DNA of 64,000 nt from Marinithermofilum abyssi (GCF_014641195.1 NZ_BMHQ01000003.1:248001-312000), one strand, 5' to 3'; numbered from the stretch's first letter, positions 27,942-37,099 are shown. Notes: generated from the letters alone by a model not told the origin. A program made the numbers and translations.

Positions 27942-29318
27942 ATGAAAGGCGCCAGAATCATGGGCGGAAACCTTGTCCGCGGCCATTCCAGCCGTCTTAT
28001 CAAGGGAGCCATTATCGGGAAGCCGAAACACCTGAAGAAAGACCATGTTTACTTTTACTCCAAATCGAAATCCTGGAATGATCAACTCGCCGTGATCCAG
28101 CGCGTCCGCCCCGCTGCCGTCGTCATCCCTAAAAGCCTGATCTCCTCCTCTATACCCAGAGAAACCGGAATTATTGTCGTATCTAATGTCTATCAAGCCA
28201 TATGGCGTTTGGCTTTATGGAATCGGAGGCAACTCCCCACCCCAGTAGTTGGCATCACAGGGAGTGCGGGGAAGTCCACTACAACGGAAATGGTCTCCTC
28301 CATTTTGAAACAAAAATTTTCCTTGATGAAGACGCTGGGCAATCTGAATACCTACAATCTACTCCCCATCCACCTGCTGCGTTTGTCGCCGGGTCATCGA
28401 CTGTTGGTATTGGAAATGGGCATGAATTCCCTCAACAATATCGGGCGCCAATGCCAAGTCGTTCCCCCGGATGTAGGAGCCGTAACCAATGTGGGCGAAG
28501 CTCATGCAGGAAGCTTGGGCGGTCTGAATGTGGTAATCAAAGCCAAACAGGAACTGGTCGACGGAATGAAACCGGGCGGTACCTTGTTTCTCAATGCGGA
28601 CTGTGAACGCTCGCGCCGTCTCTCCACCAAGCGCTTCAAAGGCAAATTACACACATTTGGAATCAAGAATCCTGCCAGTATTCGCGGGGAGAATATCCGT
28701 TTCGGTCAAAGAGGCATGTTGTTTGATGTCCGATTGGATCGGAAACGGTATACGTTTACAATCCCAACGTTCGGCACCCACAACGTCTATAACGCCTTGG
28801 CAGCTATTGGAATGGCTCGAGCCATGGGGTGCACCACCGAGCAGATTCAGACCGGCCTGGCTCGCTTTTCCCCTCCAAAAATGCGATTGCAACTGATACA
28901 AGGTCCGGGCAAAAGCCTCTTTATCAATGATGCCTGGAATGCCAATCCTACTGCGGCGAAAGCCGGACTATCTGTACTCAGTCACTTTGCCAAAAAGCGC
29001 CCGATCACCGCAGTACTGGGAGATATGTTAGAACTCGGTTCATACACCCGCCCAGCCCATCGACTGGTAGGACGATATGCCGCCAAACTCCCGCTTTACA
29101 AACTGATCACTTATGGAAAATTCGCGCGGACCATTGCTGAAACCGCCATTGCCAACGGAATGACTCGTTCCTGCGTTCACCATTTCACCAACCGTACCGC
29201 CTTATTAAGGTATCTGGATCGTTTGCCCAGCCATTCGGTGATCTACTTTAAAGCATCCCGGAAATCCCGTTTTGAAAAATTAATCGAGGAATTGAAACAC
29301 CGGCTACCCTCTACCTGA
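27942..29318 (+). CDS. MurF-like Mur ligase
   Basis: A 458-residue Mur ligase. The ATP loop GITGSAGKSTTTEMV is near residue 104, EMGMN and TNVGEAHAGSLG follow, then the FGTHNVYNALAAIGMA boundary and INDAWNANPTAAKAGL of the C-terminal domain. MurF adds D-Ala-D-Ala to UDP-MurNAc-tripeptide. This is an orphan outside the dcw cluster, and its N-terminal part (GNLVRGHSSRLIKGAIIGKP) is atypical of housekeeping MurF. It may be a paralogue with a different peptide or capping role. No strong ribosome-binding site is visible near the start. Confidence 0.8.
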   Translation: MKGARIMGGNLVRGHSSRLIKGAIIGKPKHLKKDHVYFYSKSKSWNDQLAVIQRVRPAAVVIPKSLISSSIPRETGIIVVSNVYQAIWRLALWNRRQLPTPVVGITGSAGKSTTTEMVSSILKQKFSLMKTLGNLNTYNLLPIHLLRLSPGHRLLVLEMGMNSLNNIGRQCQVVPPDVGAVTNVGEAHAGSLGGLNVVIKAKQELVDGMKPGGTLFLNADCERSRRLSTKRFKGKLHTFGIKNPASIRGENIRFGQRGMLFDVRLDRKRYTFTIPTFGTHNVYNALAAIGMARAMGCTTEQIQTGLARFSPPKMRLQLIQGPGKSLFINDAWNANPTAAKAGLSVLSHFAKKRPITAVLGDMLELGSYTRPAHRLVGRYAAKLPLYKLITYGKFARTIAETAIANGMTRSCVHHFTNRTALLRYLDRLPSHSVIYFKASRKSRFEKLIEELKHRLPST

Positions 29319-29337
29319 GCCGCCGGTGTTGTTTTTT
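29297..29337 (+). terminator. Terminator overlapping the end of the MurF-like gene
   Basis: AACACCGGC and GCCGGTGTT pair, followed by GTTTTTT; the left arm lies in the last codons. Confidence 0.7.
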
Positions 29338-29394
29338 ACTGATTTGGTTGAATGTGTGTACAGTCGGTTTTTGTTTGTGATATAAACTAGTATG

Positions 29395-30114
29395 TTAAAT
29401 TGCGGCAATTCGTGCATACAAGTCCTCCAACATCTTCAGATTCAACTCCGAACACCGCTGGATAAACCCTTCCCACAATCGGGCGGTCATCCATGCATCG
29501 CCGTCTGCTGTGTGCCTTCCCTGAATCGGGATATCATACATCGCCAAGGCGTAGTCCAACGTGTGTTCCTGCCATTCCGGATGCAGGCATTGCGCCACCC
29601 TCCAAGCATCGATCATCCGATGATTGAGGCGGGTTCCCCAGCATCGCATCATGGCTGACTGAATAAATGCTTGATCATGGTGGGCTCCATAAGCAACCAA
29701 GGTTCCATTCCCGACAAAACGGAGCCAGGACTCCAACGCTGTGCGAATCGACGGAGCATCCTGCACATCCACATCGGAAATGCCGGTGAGACGGGTGATC
29801 CGGCTGGGGATTTCACAGCCGGGGTGCACGAGCGTATGAAAGCGATTAGCATCCTGCATCGATCCATTCTTCACTTTCACTGCACCAATGGCAATGATTT
29901 CATCCCCGCCTGCCGGATCAAAACCTGTGGTTTCCAGGTCCACTACTACAAAAAGAGTCTCTCTCAACGGGGTTGCGAGATCGATCCTATTTTTTGCATC
30001 TTTAATGGTAGAACGGATAAAGGCCTCCTGATTCCAATCTCCGCTGTTGACTCCTCCCAAAGAGAGCCCCCGTTTGCGAACCCACCGCAGGACGGGATGA
30101 TTCCAATCCATCAC
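29395..30114 (-). CDS. DnaQ-type 3'-5' exonuclease in the amt operon
   Basis: A 239-residue DEDDh exonuclease. Exo I is VVVDLETTGFDP (about residue 57), Exo II is GTLVAYGAHHDQAFI, and Exo III is GRHTADGDAWMTA with the catalytic His and Asp. About 50 residues precede the domain. The start lies just after the nucleotidyltransferase stop, in a three-gene run with the ammonium transporter gene. DnaQ-like exonucleases beside DUF294 nucleotidyltransferases recur in bacteria; the shared function is unknown. It is not the main replicative proofreading subunit. Confidence 0.85.
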   Translation of the reverse strand: MMDWNHPVLRWVRKRGLSLGGVNSGDWNQEAFIRSTIKDAKNRIDLATPLRETLFVVVDLETTGFDPAGGDEIIAIGAVKVKNGSMQDANRFHTLVHPGCEIPSRITRLTGISDVDVQDAPSIRTALESWLRFVGNGTLVAYGAHHDQAFIQSAMMRCWGTRLNHRMIDAWRVAQCLHPEWQEHTLDYALAMYDIPIQGRHTADGDAWMTARLWEGFIQRCSELNLKMLEDLYARIAAI

Positions 30115-30115
30115 A

Positions 30116-31180
30116 TCAACTGTCTCCCTTGTTCCACCGGTTTCGATTTCGTTGCAGCTCCTTCTGCAACAGCCGCGCTGCCCTCATCGCATCTGTCAGC
30201 TGCTTGTTTTCATCCCGTGACAGCACGGTAGGATTTAAATAATGATGAGGGGTTACTGCGGGTTTTTCTTGGTCTGCATGCAGACGCAGACGAAACTGCA
30301 GAAAGGTATCAAAAGCACGGAGTACCTCTTCTCCTTTGCCCTGTTCCCAATGACCCTTGGCCACCAACTGATCCACCCTCTCCTTTGTGGAAGCCGCATC
30401 CAATCCATGATGGAGGGCCCAGATCCGGACTGCCTCCAGCATTTGCAGATAGCCTCCCGCTTTGAGATTGATACAGCCGGCATAGGGACCGTAACGTTCC
30501 CGATAGAAATGATGAAACCATCCCAAAGGAATCGGCTGGTGAGCCGCTCGCTCCGCCTCTTTGCCGAGGGCGGCGGGATTTTGCTGTATGCCCGTCGTCA
30601 TTTTTCGCAGCAAACGGAAAGCCAATTCCTCTGCTCCGTAAACAGGGCGTCCATCAGCCAGAATCATCAAAAACCGGGTATGGTCCAAAGACGGGGTCTC
30701 AACCCAAGCATCGATCCGTTTGGACCACTCCTCCACCGTTCCACGCCACCGCGGATTGGAGGCCATTACATTTCCTTCACATAGCGGGTACCCCGCCCGT
30801 TCCAGTCCGCGGGCCACCTCTTCGGCCAATCGGGCAAACCGCTCATCCGACCCGGAATTTACAGCTTCATAGACCAATGCATGATCCTGATCGGTCCAAA
30901 AAGTCGCCTCTCTCCTTCCGCCGCTCCCCAACAGGAGCCAACAATAACGTGGAAGAGGCCCGTGCTCCTTTTCTTCTGCCATGCGGATAACCCGCTGCAT
31001 AATCCAATCATGCCACTGAGATAAAGCTTCCGTCACTTGGATGGGAGAGCAACCCGCCTTCAGCCATTGTATCGCTTCATCTCTCATACTGTGATGAATC
31101 TCTCTCAGGCCGTTCAGGTCCAGGCCTGCCTCCACCCTTTGACGGGCTTTCGAGAGCCCCCGATCCAGAATCCCGCTCAT
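30116..31180 (-). CDS. DUF294-type (GlnD-like) nucleotidyltransferase
   Basis: This 354-residue protein has the nucleotidyltransferase motif LLLGSGGRREATFWTDQDHA near residue 87: GSGGRRE, with the two catalytic Asp in TDQDH. The C-terminal DUF294_C helical region contains GPYAGCINLKAGGYLQMLEA. Families of this type usually also carry CBS and cyclic-nucleotide domains; here these are absent and only an N-terminal helical segment precedes the catalytic fold. The ATG overlaps the amt stop (TGATG). By analogy with GlnD it may nucleotidylate a protein partner in nitrogen sensing, but no PII protein gene is present. Confidence 0.82.
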   Translation of the reverse strand: MSGILDRGLSKARQRVEAGLDLNGLREIHHSMRDEAIQWLKAGCSPIQVTEALSQWHDWIMQRVIRMAEEKEHGPLPRYCWLLLGSGGRREATFWTDQDHALVYEAVNSGSDERFARLAEEVARGLERAGYPLCEGNVMASNPRWRGTVEEWSKRIDAWVETPSLDHTRFLMILADGRPVYGAEELAFRLLRKMTTGIQQNPAALGKEAERAAHQPIPLGWFHHFYRERYGPYAGCINLKAGGYLQMLEAVRIWALHHGLDAASTKERVDQLVAKGHWEQGKGEEVLRAFDTFLQFRLRLHADQEKPAVTPHHYLNPTVLSRDENKQLTDAMRAARLLQKELQRNRNRWNKGDS

Positions 31181-32472
31181 CAAGATTCCGTTCCGGTATC
31201 AGCCAATGGCTCCCCAATCGCTCCCTTAGGCGGCTGCAACTGTTCGGGATATCCATAAGCACCGTGTTCGCTCAGATCCAGCCCCATCACTTCTTCCTCC
31301 TCTGTGACACGGAGACCGATCGCTTTCTTCATGACCCACAGGATGACAAAGGAAACCACAGCCACATACAGAAGAGCTGCTGTCACACCCAATGCCTGCA
31401 CTCCCAACTGCTTCAACCCGCCTCCGTACAACAATCCCGGACCGCCGATACCCACTTTCTCCACCAGGCGGGGGGAGGCGAAAATCCCCGTGGACAGCGT
31501 GCCCCAGATTCCTGCGACACCGTGCACAGAACAGGCGTAGATCGGGTCGTCAATCCCTTTGCGTTCGAAGGAATACGCAGCAAACACCGCTAATGATCCT
31601 GCTACGCCGCCGATCACTACTGCCGCCCACGGCTCAACGAAAGCGCAAGAAGCCGTGATCGCTACCAGTGCGGCCAACACACCATTGAGCATCATTGTAA
31701 CGTCTGCTTTTCCGGTCATTACACGCACCGTAACCAAGGCGGTCAAGGAACCAGCTGCCGCCGCCAGATTCGTAGTGAGAGCGACAAAACCGAAAAATCC
31801 GTCTTTTGCCGTCAAGGTGCTGCCGGGGTTAAATCCAAACCATCCAAGCCAAATGATCAGCACCCCCAGAACGGTGTACACCTGATTGTGCCCCGGTAAC
31901 AGATTGGGGGTGCCGTTTTTATTGAACTTTCCAATCCGCGGCCCCAACATCACAGTGGCAACAAAGGCCGCAACTGCTCCCTGCAAATGAACCACCGTGG
32001 AGCCGGCAAAGTCTTGTTTTCCCAACTCATGCAACCAGCCAGCTCCCCATACCCAGTGACCTACCGCCGGATAGATCAACACCGTGTACAATGCACCGAA
32101 AATCACATACACACTCAACTTCGCCCGTTCAGCAAACCCTCCCCATGCGATTGCCAAAGAGACAGCCACGAAGGAGAGCTGAAAGAGAAACGACACTTCC
32201 AGCGGAATACTTTTCGGATCCGTCGGTAATTTCAGAAAAAATCCTTCCAAACCGATCCATGTATTGCCTTCCCCGAAAGTGAATCCATATCCTACAGCCC
32301 AAAAAGCCAGTGCCGCTACGGAAAAGCTCAGCAGCTGCTTGCCTGCCACGTGTCCGGCATTCTTCATCCGTGTCGAACCCGTTTCCAACAAGACAAACCC
32401 TGCTTGCATAAAAATGACCAAGATTGCGCAAAGCATGACCCATACTGCATCCACTGATAAAGAAACCGCCAA
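31180..32472 (-). CDS. amt: Ammonium transporter
   Basis: A 430-residue Amt/Rh channel with eleven membrane helices. FMQAGFVLLETGSTRMKNAG near residue 20 is the family signature. The twin-His pore residues fall in AVGHWVWGAGWL and CSVHGVAGIWGTL. It conducts ammonium/ammonia. The TTG at 32472 is preferred over ATG 32487 because GGAGGTGG lies between them and because the ATG overlaps a GlnR/TnrA-like box. It leads an operon with a GlnD-like enzyme and an exonuclease instead of the usual glnK partner. Confidence 0.92.
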   Translation of the reverse strand: MAVSLSVDAVWVMLCAILVIFMQAGFVLLETGSTRMKNAGHVAGKQLLSFSVAALAFWAVGYGFTFGEGNTWIGLEGFFLKLPTDPKSIPLEVSFLFQLSFVAVSLAIAWGGFAERAKLSVYVIFGALYTVLIYPAVGHWVWGAGWLHELGKQDFAGSTVVHLQGAVAAFVATVMLGPRIGKFNKNGTPNLLPGHNQVYTVLGVLIIWLGWFGFNPGSTLTAKDGFFGFVALTTNLAAAAGSLTALVTVRVMTGKADVTMMLNGVLAALVAITASCAFVEPWAAVVIGGVAGSLAVFAAYSFERKGIDDPIYACSVHGVAGIWGTLSTGIFASPRLVEKVGIGGPGLLYGGGLKQLGVQALGVTAALLYVAVVSFVILWVMKKAIGLRVTEEEEVMGLDLSEHGAYGYPEQLQPPKGAIGEPLADTGTES

Positions 32473-32486
32473 AGCTGCCACCTCCA

Positions 32487-32503
32487 TGTTATATTACTTA
32501 ACA
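32487..32503 (-). promoter_or_regulatory. GlnR/TnrA box at the amt promoter
   Basis: TGTTAAGTAATATAACA on the minus strand agrees with the nitrogen-regulator consensus TGTNANAWWWTMTNACA at every defined position except one. It lies just downstream of a TATTAT -10-like hexamer (about 32514-32519), a position suited to repression by GlnR/TnrA when nitrogen is plentiful. Confidence 0.72.
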
Positions 32504-32578
32504 TTTAAAGGTATAATACCATACATATATGGATATGAAAAGACATATGTTAACTTTTCTTACAATAAGGCGGGTCGC

Positions 32579-32704
32579 TTGTCGCAAAAAAAGAGCCCTT
32601 ACGGGCAAGAGATTGCTGACGAAGTCCGATCTTCGCCGAGGATGATAGTAGGCAGGTTTGCGTCCAAAGAAGAGATCCACGATGTCTATGACACGAAAAA
32701 ATAG
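32579..32704 (+). CDS. Possible small protein of about 41 residues
   Basis: From TTG at 32579, preceded by AAGGCGGG, a frame reads SQKKSPYGQEIADEVRSSP, then MIVGRFASKEEIHDVYDTKK, and stops. Composition is hydrophilic and protein-like, and no other gene covers this gap. I do not recognise it, and the evidence is limited to composition and a fair ribosome-binding site. Confidence 0.35.
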   Translation: MSQKKSPYGQEIADEVRSSPRMIVGRFASKEEIHDVYDTKK

Positions 32705-32727
32705 ACGAAAGCACAAGTGCTTCCGTC
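32704..32727 (-). terminator. Terminator after dnaD
   Basis: GACGGAAGCAC and GTGCTTTCGTC pair on the minus strand and are followed by TATTTTTT, overlapping the dnaD stop. Confidence 0.75.
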
Positions 32728-33457
32728 AATTCTGGTTCACCCAATTGTATAACGAAAACGAGTCCGTATTTTTTTCCAGTTTCTTATCTTGATAGAGTAT
32801 GCCTTTCTGTCGAAAACGCCGGGAATGTTCCACTGCCTCTTCCGGCGTGCGAATGTGATTGCGCTGCCATTCCAATAAAATCCGGTCGATATAACGGAAA
32901 CTCACCTTACCGCAAAACACCGCTTCCCGCAACGCCGCCAGGATCAACTCTTCTGAATGACCATCCTCATCCAGCCACTGGGTGAGCGTCTCACATTCCA
33001 TCGGGGACAAAGGACGTCCAAATTCCTGTTCAAACAGCGAGAATAAGGTTTGATAAGTCTCTTCTTCGGTTTCTTCTGTCGATGCCTTCACTTCCCGTTC
33101 GAGGTAGGAAGCAGCCAATTGCTGCAGCAATGGGGATAAAGAGTAGCGCTCGCTGCGGATGCCGCCCGGCTCCACCGCCTCTTCGATCTGCAAAAAACCG
33201 CCGCGGACCAATGACTGCAACCAACGAACCACCTGATCGGAAGAAACGCTCATCCGCTCCTCCAACTGACTGACCGTCGGAAACGGCGTCCCTTCCTTTT
33301 CAGCGAAAATGAGAATGTGCAAGAGGAGCATCACTTCCCCTTCACTCAGCCCCAAACGCTTGTATTCGGTGAACAGCATAACGGGAAGGGCAACCGACCC
33401 CTGTTCCAACAGATGTACCAATGCAGTGTGGGGGGACATTTTCCGATCCATTTCCAT
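32726..33457 (-). CDS. dnaD: DnaD-type replication initiation protein
   Basis: A 243-residue protein with an N-terminal winged-helix DDBH1 domain (MLLLHILIFAEKEGTPFPTV, SQLEERMSVSSDQVVRWLQS). A C-terminal DDBH2 domain carries FEQEFGRPLSPMECETLTQW and ends near YIDRILLEWQRN. DnaD helps load the replicative helicase at origins and restart forks in Bacilli. It follows asnS on the same strand, the order also seen in Bacillus (asnS-dnaD-nth), but nth does not follow here. Confidence 0.9.
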   Translation of the reverse strand: MEMDRKMSPHTALVHLLEQGSVALPVMLFTEYKRLGLSEGEVMLLLHILIFAEKEGTPFPTVSQLEERMSVSSDQVVRWLQSLVRGGFLQIEEAVEPGGIRSERYSLSPLLQQLAASYLEREVKASTEETEEETYQTLFSLFEQEFGRPLSPMECETLTQWLDEDGHSEELILAALREAVFCGKVSFRYIDRILLEWQRNHIRTPEEAVEHSRRFRQKGILYQDKKLEKNTDSFSLYNWVNQN

Positions 33458-33514
33458 CCACCTCTCTTCCCTACTATATCAACCTCGTCCAATGAAAAAC
33501 AGTCTTGAAAAGAG

Positions 33515-33542
33515 AAAGCACCGGTGAATCACCGATGCTTTT
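33515..33542 (-). terminator. Terminator between asnS and dnaD
   Basis: AAAGCA...TGCTTT with inner CGGTG/CACCG pairing, immediately downstream of the asnS stop on the minus strand. Confidence 0.75.
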
Positions 33543-33548
33543 CTTATT

Positions 33549-34838
33549 TCACGGATACAGGCGGTTTAACATCCGCGGGAAGGGGATCGTTTCCCGCACA
33601 TGGTCCAGTCCGCAAATCCAGGCGACCGTCCGTTCCAATCCCAATCCGAAACCGGAATGCGGCACCGTACCGTAACGGCGCAGATCCATGTACCATTCAT
33701 AAGCTTCCTTCGGCAGCCTGTGTTCGTCAAAGCGTTGTTTCAACAATTCCGGATCGTCGATCCGCTGACTACCGCCGATGATTTCCCCGTACCCCTCAGG
33801 GGCAATCAAGTCGGCGCACAACGCCACTTCCGGCCGCTCAGGGTCCGGCTTCATATAAAAGGCCTTCACTTCCACCGGATAGTGGGTGATAAAGACTGGC
33901 TTGTCGAAGCTTTCCGCGATCTTCGTTTCATGAGGAGCACCGAAGTCTTCACCCCACTTGAACTCCATCCCCTCTTTATTGAGAAGCTCCACCGCTTCAT
34001 CGTACGTAATGCGCGGGAAAGGAGCAGTCACATTTTCAAGCGGCTTCGTGTCCCGGCCAATCTGCTTCAATTCGGCTTCGCAATGCTTCAATACATGCTG
34101 TACTACATGAGAGAGCAGATTTTCCTGGATATTGAGGCTCTCCTCGTGAGCACAGAAGGCCATCTCCGGTTCAATCATCCAAAACTCGATCAAATGACGG
34201 CGGGTTTTGGACTTTTCCGCGCGAAACGTCGGCCCGAAGGAGTAGACCCGGCCCAACGCCATCGCAGCAGCCTCCATATAGAGCTGACCACTTTGGGTGA
34301 GGAAAGCATCCTCATCAAAGTATTTCGTATGGAAGAGGTTGGTCGTTCCTTCACAGGAAGACGGTGTCAACACCGGCGGATCCACCAATGTAAAGCTCTC
34401 ATTGTTGAGCCAATCTTGAATTGCCCGGATGATTTCTGCCCGGATCTTCAGGATCGCCCGTTGCCGTGGTGAACGGATCCACAAGTGACGGTGATCCATC
34501 AGAAACTCCACTCCGTGCTCTTTCAACGCAATGGGGTACTCTTCTGCCACCTGGATCGGTTCCACATCGGTAACATCCAACTCATACCCACTGGGCGCCC
34601 GGTCATCTTGTCGAACCGTCCCGGTGACGTAGAGCGAACTTTCCTGAGTCAAGTTTTGCGCCTGCTCCCATACTTCCGGACTTACCTGCTTTTTCACCAG
34701 CACCCCTTGAATAAACCCGGTGCCGTCCCGCAGTTGGAGAAACTGGATTTTACCGCTGGAGCGTTTATTATAAAGCCATGCGCCGATTTTTACTTCTTGT
34801 CCGACATACTCGGAGATTTTATTGATGGTTGTGACCAA
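33549..34838 (-). CDS. asnS: Asparaginyl-tRNA synthetase
   Basis: A 429-residue class IIb synthetase. An N-terminal OB-fold anticodon-binding domain ([20 protein letters not shown]) is followed by motif 2 ([20 protein letters not shown]) and motif 3 ([20 protein letters not shown]). [11 protein letters not shown] and the C-terminal [13 protein letters not shown] fit AsnS. It charges tRNA-Asn. The start is TTG at 34838 after GGAGGG. No T-box leader was recognised upstream. Confidence 0.95.
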   Translation of the reverse strand: MVTTINKISEYVGQEVKIGAWLYNKRSSGKIQFLQLRDGTGFIQGVLVKKQVSPEVWEQAQNLTQESSLYVTGTVRQDDRAPSGYELDVTDVEPIQVAEEYPIALKEHGVEFLMDHRHLWIRSPRQRAILKIRAEIIRAIQDWLNNESFTLVDPPVLTPSSCEGTTNLFHTKYFDEDAFLTQSGQLYMEAAAMALGRVYSFGPTFRAEKSKTRRHLIEFWMIEPEMAFCAHEESLNIQENLLSHVVQHVLKHCEAELKQIGRDTKPLENVTAPFPRITYDEAVELLNKEGMEFKWGEDFGAPHETKIAESFDKPVFITHYPVEVKAFYMKPDPERPEVALCADLIAPEGYGEIIGGSQRIDDPELLKQRFDEHRLPKEAYEWYMDLRRYGTVPHSGFGLGLERTVAWICGLDHVRETIPFPRMLNRLYP

Positions 34839-34996
34839 ACTTCAACCCTCCATCCCTTTTATGACTTGTCCATTATACCTTTGTGCCGAATGGACAGTCA
34901 ACGCGGCGGTGAAAAAGCACTTATGATCTCATCCCTTCTTTTTCCGACTCGGATTGGATATGTTAAAGATAATCCGACAAAAAGCAGGTGATTCCG

Positions 34997-36160
34997 GTGA
35001 CTAATTCCAGATCCATCCTTTCTGCTTTTGCACTCATCCTCTTCCTTGCGGGTTCACAGTTGCAGGCGATGGAATCCGAACCCGCACAGCTGTCTTCCGG
35101 CAACCGTATTCAGCAACAGCAAAAAGCACCCGCACCGATTCGTCTGCGCATTGCTGCCGTAGGTGACATCATGATGCATGACAGGCAAATCCGAGCCGGA
35201 GATGGTGTCCACCGGTATGACGCCTTTTTCCGGCACATCCGCCCATACTTGGAACAAGCGGATCTTACCCTCGGCAACCTAGAAACCACCCTAGCCCCTG
35301 CCCCGCCCTATACCGGGTACCCGAAGTTCCGCTCACCGGCTGCCTATGCCGATGCGCTGAAACATGCCGGATTCGATCTTCTTTCCACTGCCAATAACCA
35401 TGCCATGGACGGCGGAATATCCGGTGTCCGGCATACATGGCAAGAACTGAGCCGACGGGGGATCCACCCGGTTGGAACAGCACCGAAGAGGCAACAGCAA
35501 ACACCCGTTATCGTAGACAAATCAGGCATTCGCTTTTCCTTTTCCGCTTACACCTACGGGACCAATGGAATTCCGGTACCCGGTAACAAGAAATACCTGG
35601 TGAACAGGATCGATTTCAACCATATTCAGAGGGACATCCGAGAAAGCAAAAGGAAAGGCGCTGACTTTATCGTCGTTCAATTCCATTTCGGCAAGGAGTA
35701 TGCCCGCACGCCTTCCCAAGAGCAAAAAGATATCGCCAACAAAACGCTGAAGGCCGGAGCGGATGTGGTGCTTGGGAGCCACCCCCATGTATTGCAGCCC
35801 CTTCAAACCATCAATCACAACGGCAAGACCAAGCTGATTGCCTACTCATTGGGCAACTTTATCTCCGATCAGCAGAAGCCCTACACCAATGACGGAGCCG
35901 TGCTGTATCTGGACATCGTAAAAAAGGGAAAGGAAACCAGGCTAAACGGCGTTTCTTTCCTGCCGACCTTCACATACAAATACCTGAAAGCGGGAAACAA
36001 GCAGTTTTCCATTCTCCCCCTCCAAGGGAGTAAAGAAACCATTGAAGCCCGGCTTCCCTCCCGCCACGGCATCAACAAAGCCGCCATGGACCGATCCCGC
36101 GGCAACACCCTGGAAGTACTCAATCGGTATCAGGAGGTTCCCATTTTTCAAGAAAAGTAA
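34997..36160 (+). CDS. CapA-family exported metallophosphatase-like protein
   Basis: A 387-residue protein with a signal peptide (SILSAFALILFLAGSQLQA) and the CapA/PgsA fold. Metal-site motifs are AAVGDIMMHDRQI, LTLGNLETTL, STANNHAMDGG, VQFHFGKEY and VLGSHPHVLQP. CapA is known from poly-gamma-glutamate capsule export in Bacillus, but many members stand alone and their substrate is unknown. The GTG at 34997 follows AGGTGAT. Confidence 0.85.
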   Translation: MTNSRSILSAFALILFLAGSQLQAMESEPAQLSSGNRIQQQQKAPAPIRLRIAAVGDIMMHDRQIRAGDGVHRYDAFFRHIRPYLEQADLTLGNLETTLAPAPPYTGYPKFRSPAAYADALKHAGFDLLSTANNHAMDGGISGVRHTWQELSRRGIHPVGTAPKRQQQTPVIVDKSGIRFSFSAYTYGTNGIPVPGNKKYLVNRIDFNHIQRDIRESKRKGADFIVVQFHFGKEYARTPSQEQKDIANKTLKAGADVVLGSHPHVLQPLQTINHNGKTKLIAYSLGNFISDQQKPYTNDGAVLYLDIVKKGKETRLNGVSFLPTFTYKYLKAGNKQFSILPLQGSKETIEARLPSRHGINKAAMDRSRGNTLEVLNRYQEVPIFQEK

Positions 36161-36245
36161 GCCGAATAGGGCTTCAAAAGAGTATTCTCTGCTTACCTTG
36201 CCATATCTTTTGCAGATATGTGCTTTGCATTTTTTATCGAAAGAG

Positions 36246-36268
36246 GTTTGTATTACAAACTTGTTTAC
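36246..36268 (+). repeat. Copy 2 of the dispersed 23-base motif
   Basis: Contains GTATTACAAACTTGTTTAC and is identical over 23 bases to 42729-42751. It ends 10 bases before a TTGACC -35-like box, the same geometry as copy 1. Confidence 0.65.
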
Positions 36269-36278
36269 TTATTTTCAT

Positions 36279-36312
36279 TTGACCCCGCTTTCAGATTAGA
36301 TGATAATCTAAT
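36279..36312 (+). promoter_or_regulatory. Promoter and palindromic operator of the ArsR-DUF2087 gene
   Basis: TTGACC and GATAAT are 17 bases apart. The -10 lies inside the palindrome ATTAGATGATAATCTAAT (36295-36312), 32 bases before the gene. Binding there would block the promoter, as expected for autoregulation. Confidence 0.6.
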
Positions 36313-36343
36313 TAGTTATTTATCGAATTAGAGGGGGAACGAA

Positions 36344-36916
36344 ATGCAACTGGATCGCTTAGTCTCTTTTCATAAAGCCCTTGCCGACCCGACACGTGTA
36401 CGCATCCTGGCGTTGCTCGCCCGCTCGCCCCTCCATGGCCAGGCTTTAGCAGGAAAGCTGGGGGTAAAACCACCGACCATCACCCACCACATGAGTAAAT
36501 TGCGGGAAGCCGGGCTGGTTAAGGAAAAGAGAGAGAAAAACACGATTTACTTTCATTTGGAAAAAACGGCCCTTCAGCGTAAAGCCGTCGCAATCCTGGA
36601 ATACGTCGAGAGGGAGAGTCCGATGAAAGAGTCTTCGCAAGAATGGGAAATTGTGCGTCACTTCTTCACACCGCAAGGACAGCTGAAACATCTCCCTGCA
36701 CAACGAAAAAAACGGTGGATGGTGCTCAAATACTTGATGCGGGAATTCCCGCCCGGAGAAACTTACACAGAACAAACCATCAATGAGCGATTAAAAAAAT
36801 ACCACGAAGATGTCGCCACTTTGCGTCGGGAACTCATCATTCACCACTTCATGTACCGGGAAAAAGGTATCTACCAGCCCAATCCGCCCGAGTTGTGGTC
36901 TGAAATGCCAGGATAA
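36344..36916 (+). CDS. ArsR-type regulator with DUF2087 domain
   Basis: A 190-residue protein. Residues 1-75 form an ArsR winged helix (FHKALADPTRVRILALLARS, QALAGKLGVKPPTITHHMSK). From about residue 95 a DUF2087 domain follows, with HLPAQRKKRWMVLKYLMREF and a YHEDVATLRRELIIHHFMYR core. DUF2087 proteins are putative regulators that commonly precede a GNAT acetyltransferase gene. Here that acetyltransferase gene is cut short just downstream. GAGGGGG precedes the start. Confidence 0.88.
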   Translation: MQLDRLVSFHKALADPTRVRILALLARSPLHGQALAGKLGVKPPTITHHMSKLREAGLVKEKREKNTIYFHLEKTALQRKAVAILEYVERESPMKESSQEWEIVRHFFTPQGQLKHLPAQRKKRWMVLKYLMREFPPGETYTEQTINERLKKYHEDVATLRRELIIHHFMYREKGIYQPNPPELWSEMPG

Positions 36917-36930
36917 AGGAGCTGACTTCC

Positions 36931-37095
36931 ATGTTTCTTTTACACACATCCCGCTTCATCATTCGGGAAGCGGATGAGAGAGACCTGACCGATTTGCTGC
37001 CCGTCTATCTCTCCAACCCCGACTACGTGAATATAACAGAAGGGTCTGCCAACCGTCCCGGCCACTATGATTTAGCCATGCTGCAGAGGAGCGAT
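36931..37095 (+). pseudogene. GNAT acetyltransferase, N-terminal remnant
   Basis: The first 50 or so residues (FLLHTSRFIIREADERDLTD, LLPVYLSNPDYVNI) are a typical GNAT N-terminus with its own start after AGGAG. From about 37095 the frame runs into the coding region of the following lipoprotein gene and loses all similarity. A deletion has removed the catalytic acetyl-CoA-binding part and fused the stub to the next gene. Confidence 0.7.
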
Positions 37096-37099
37096 CGAT

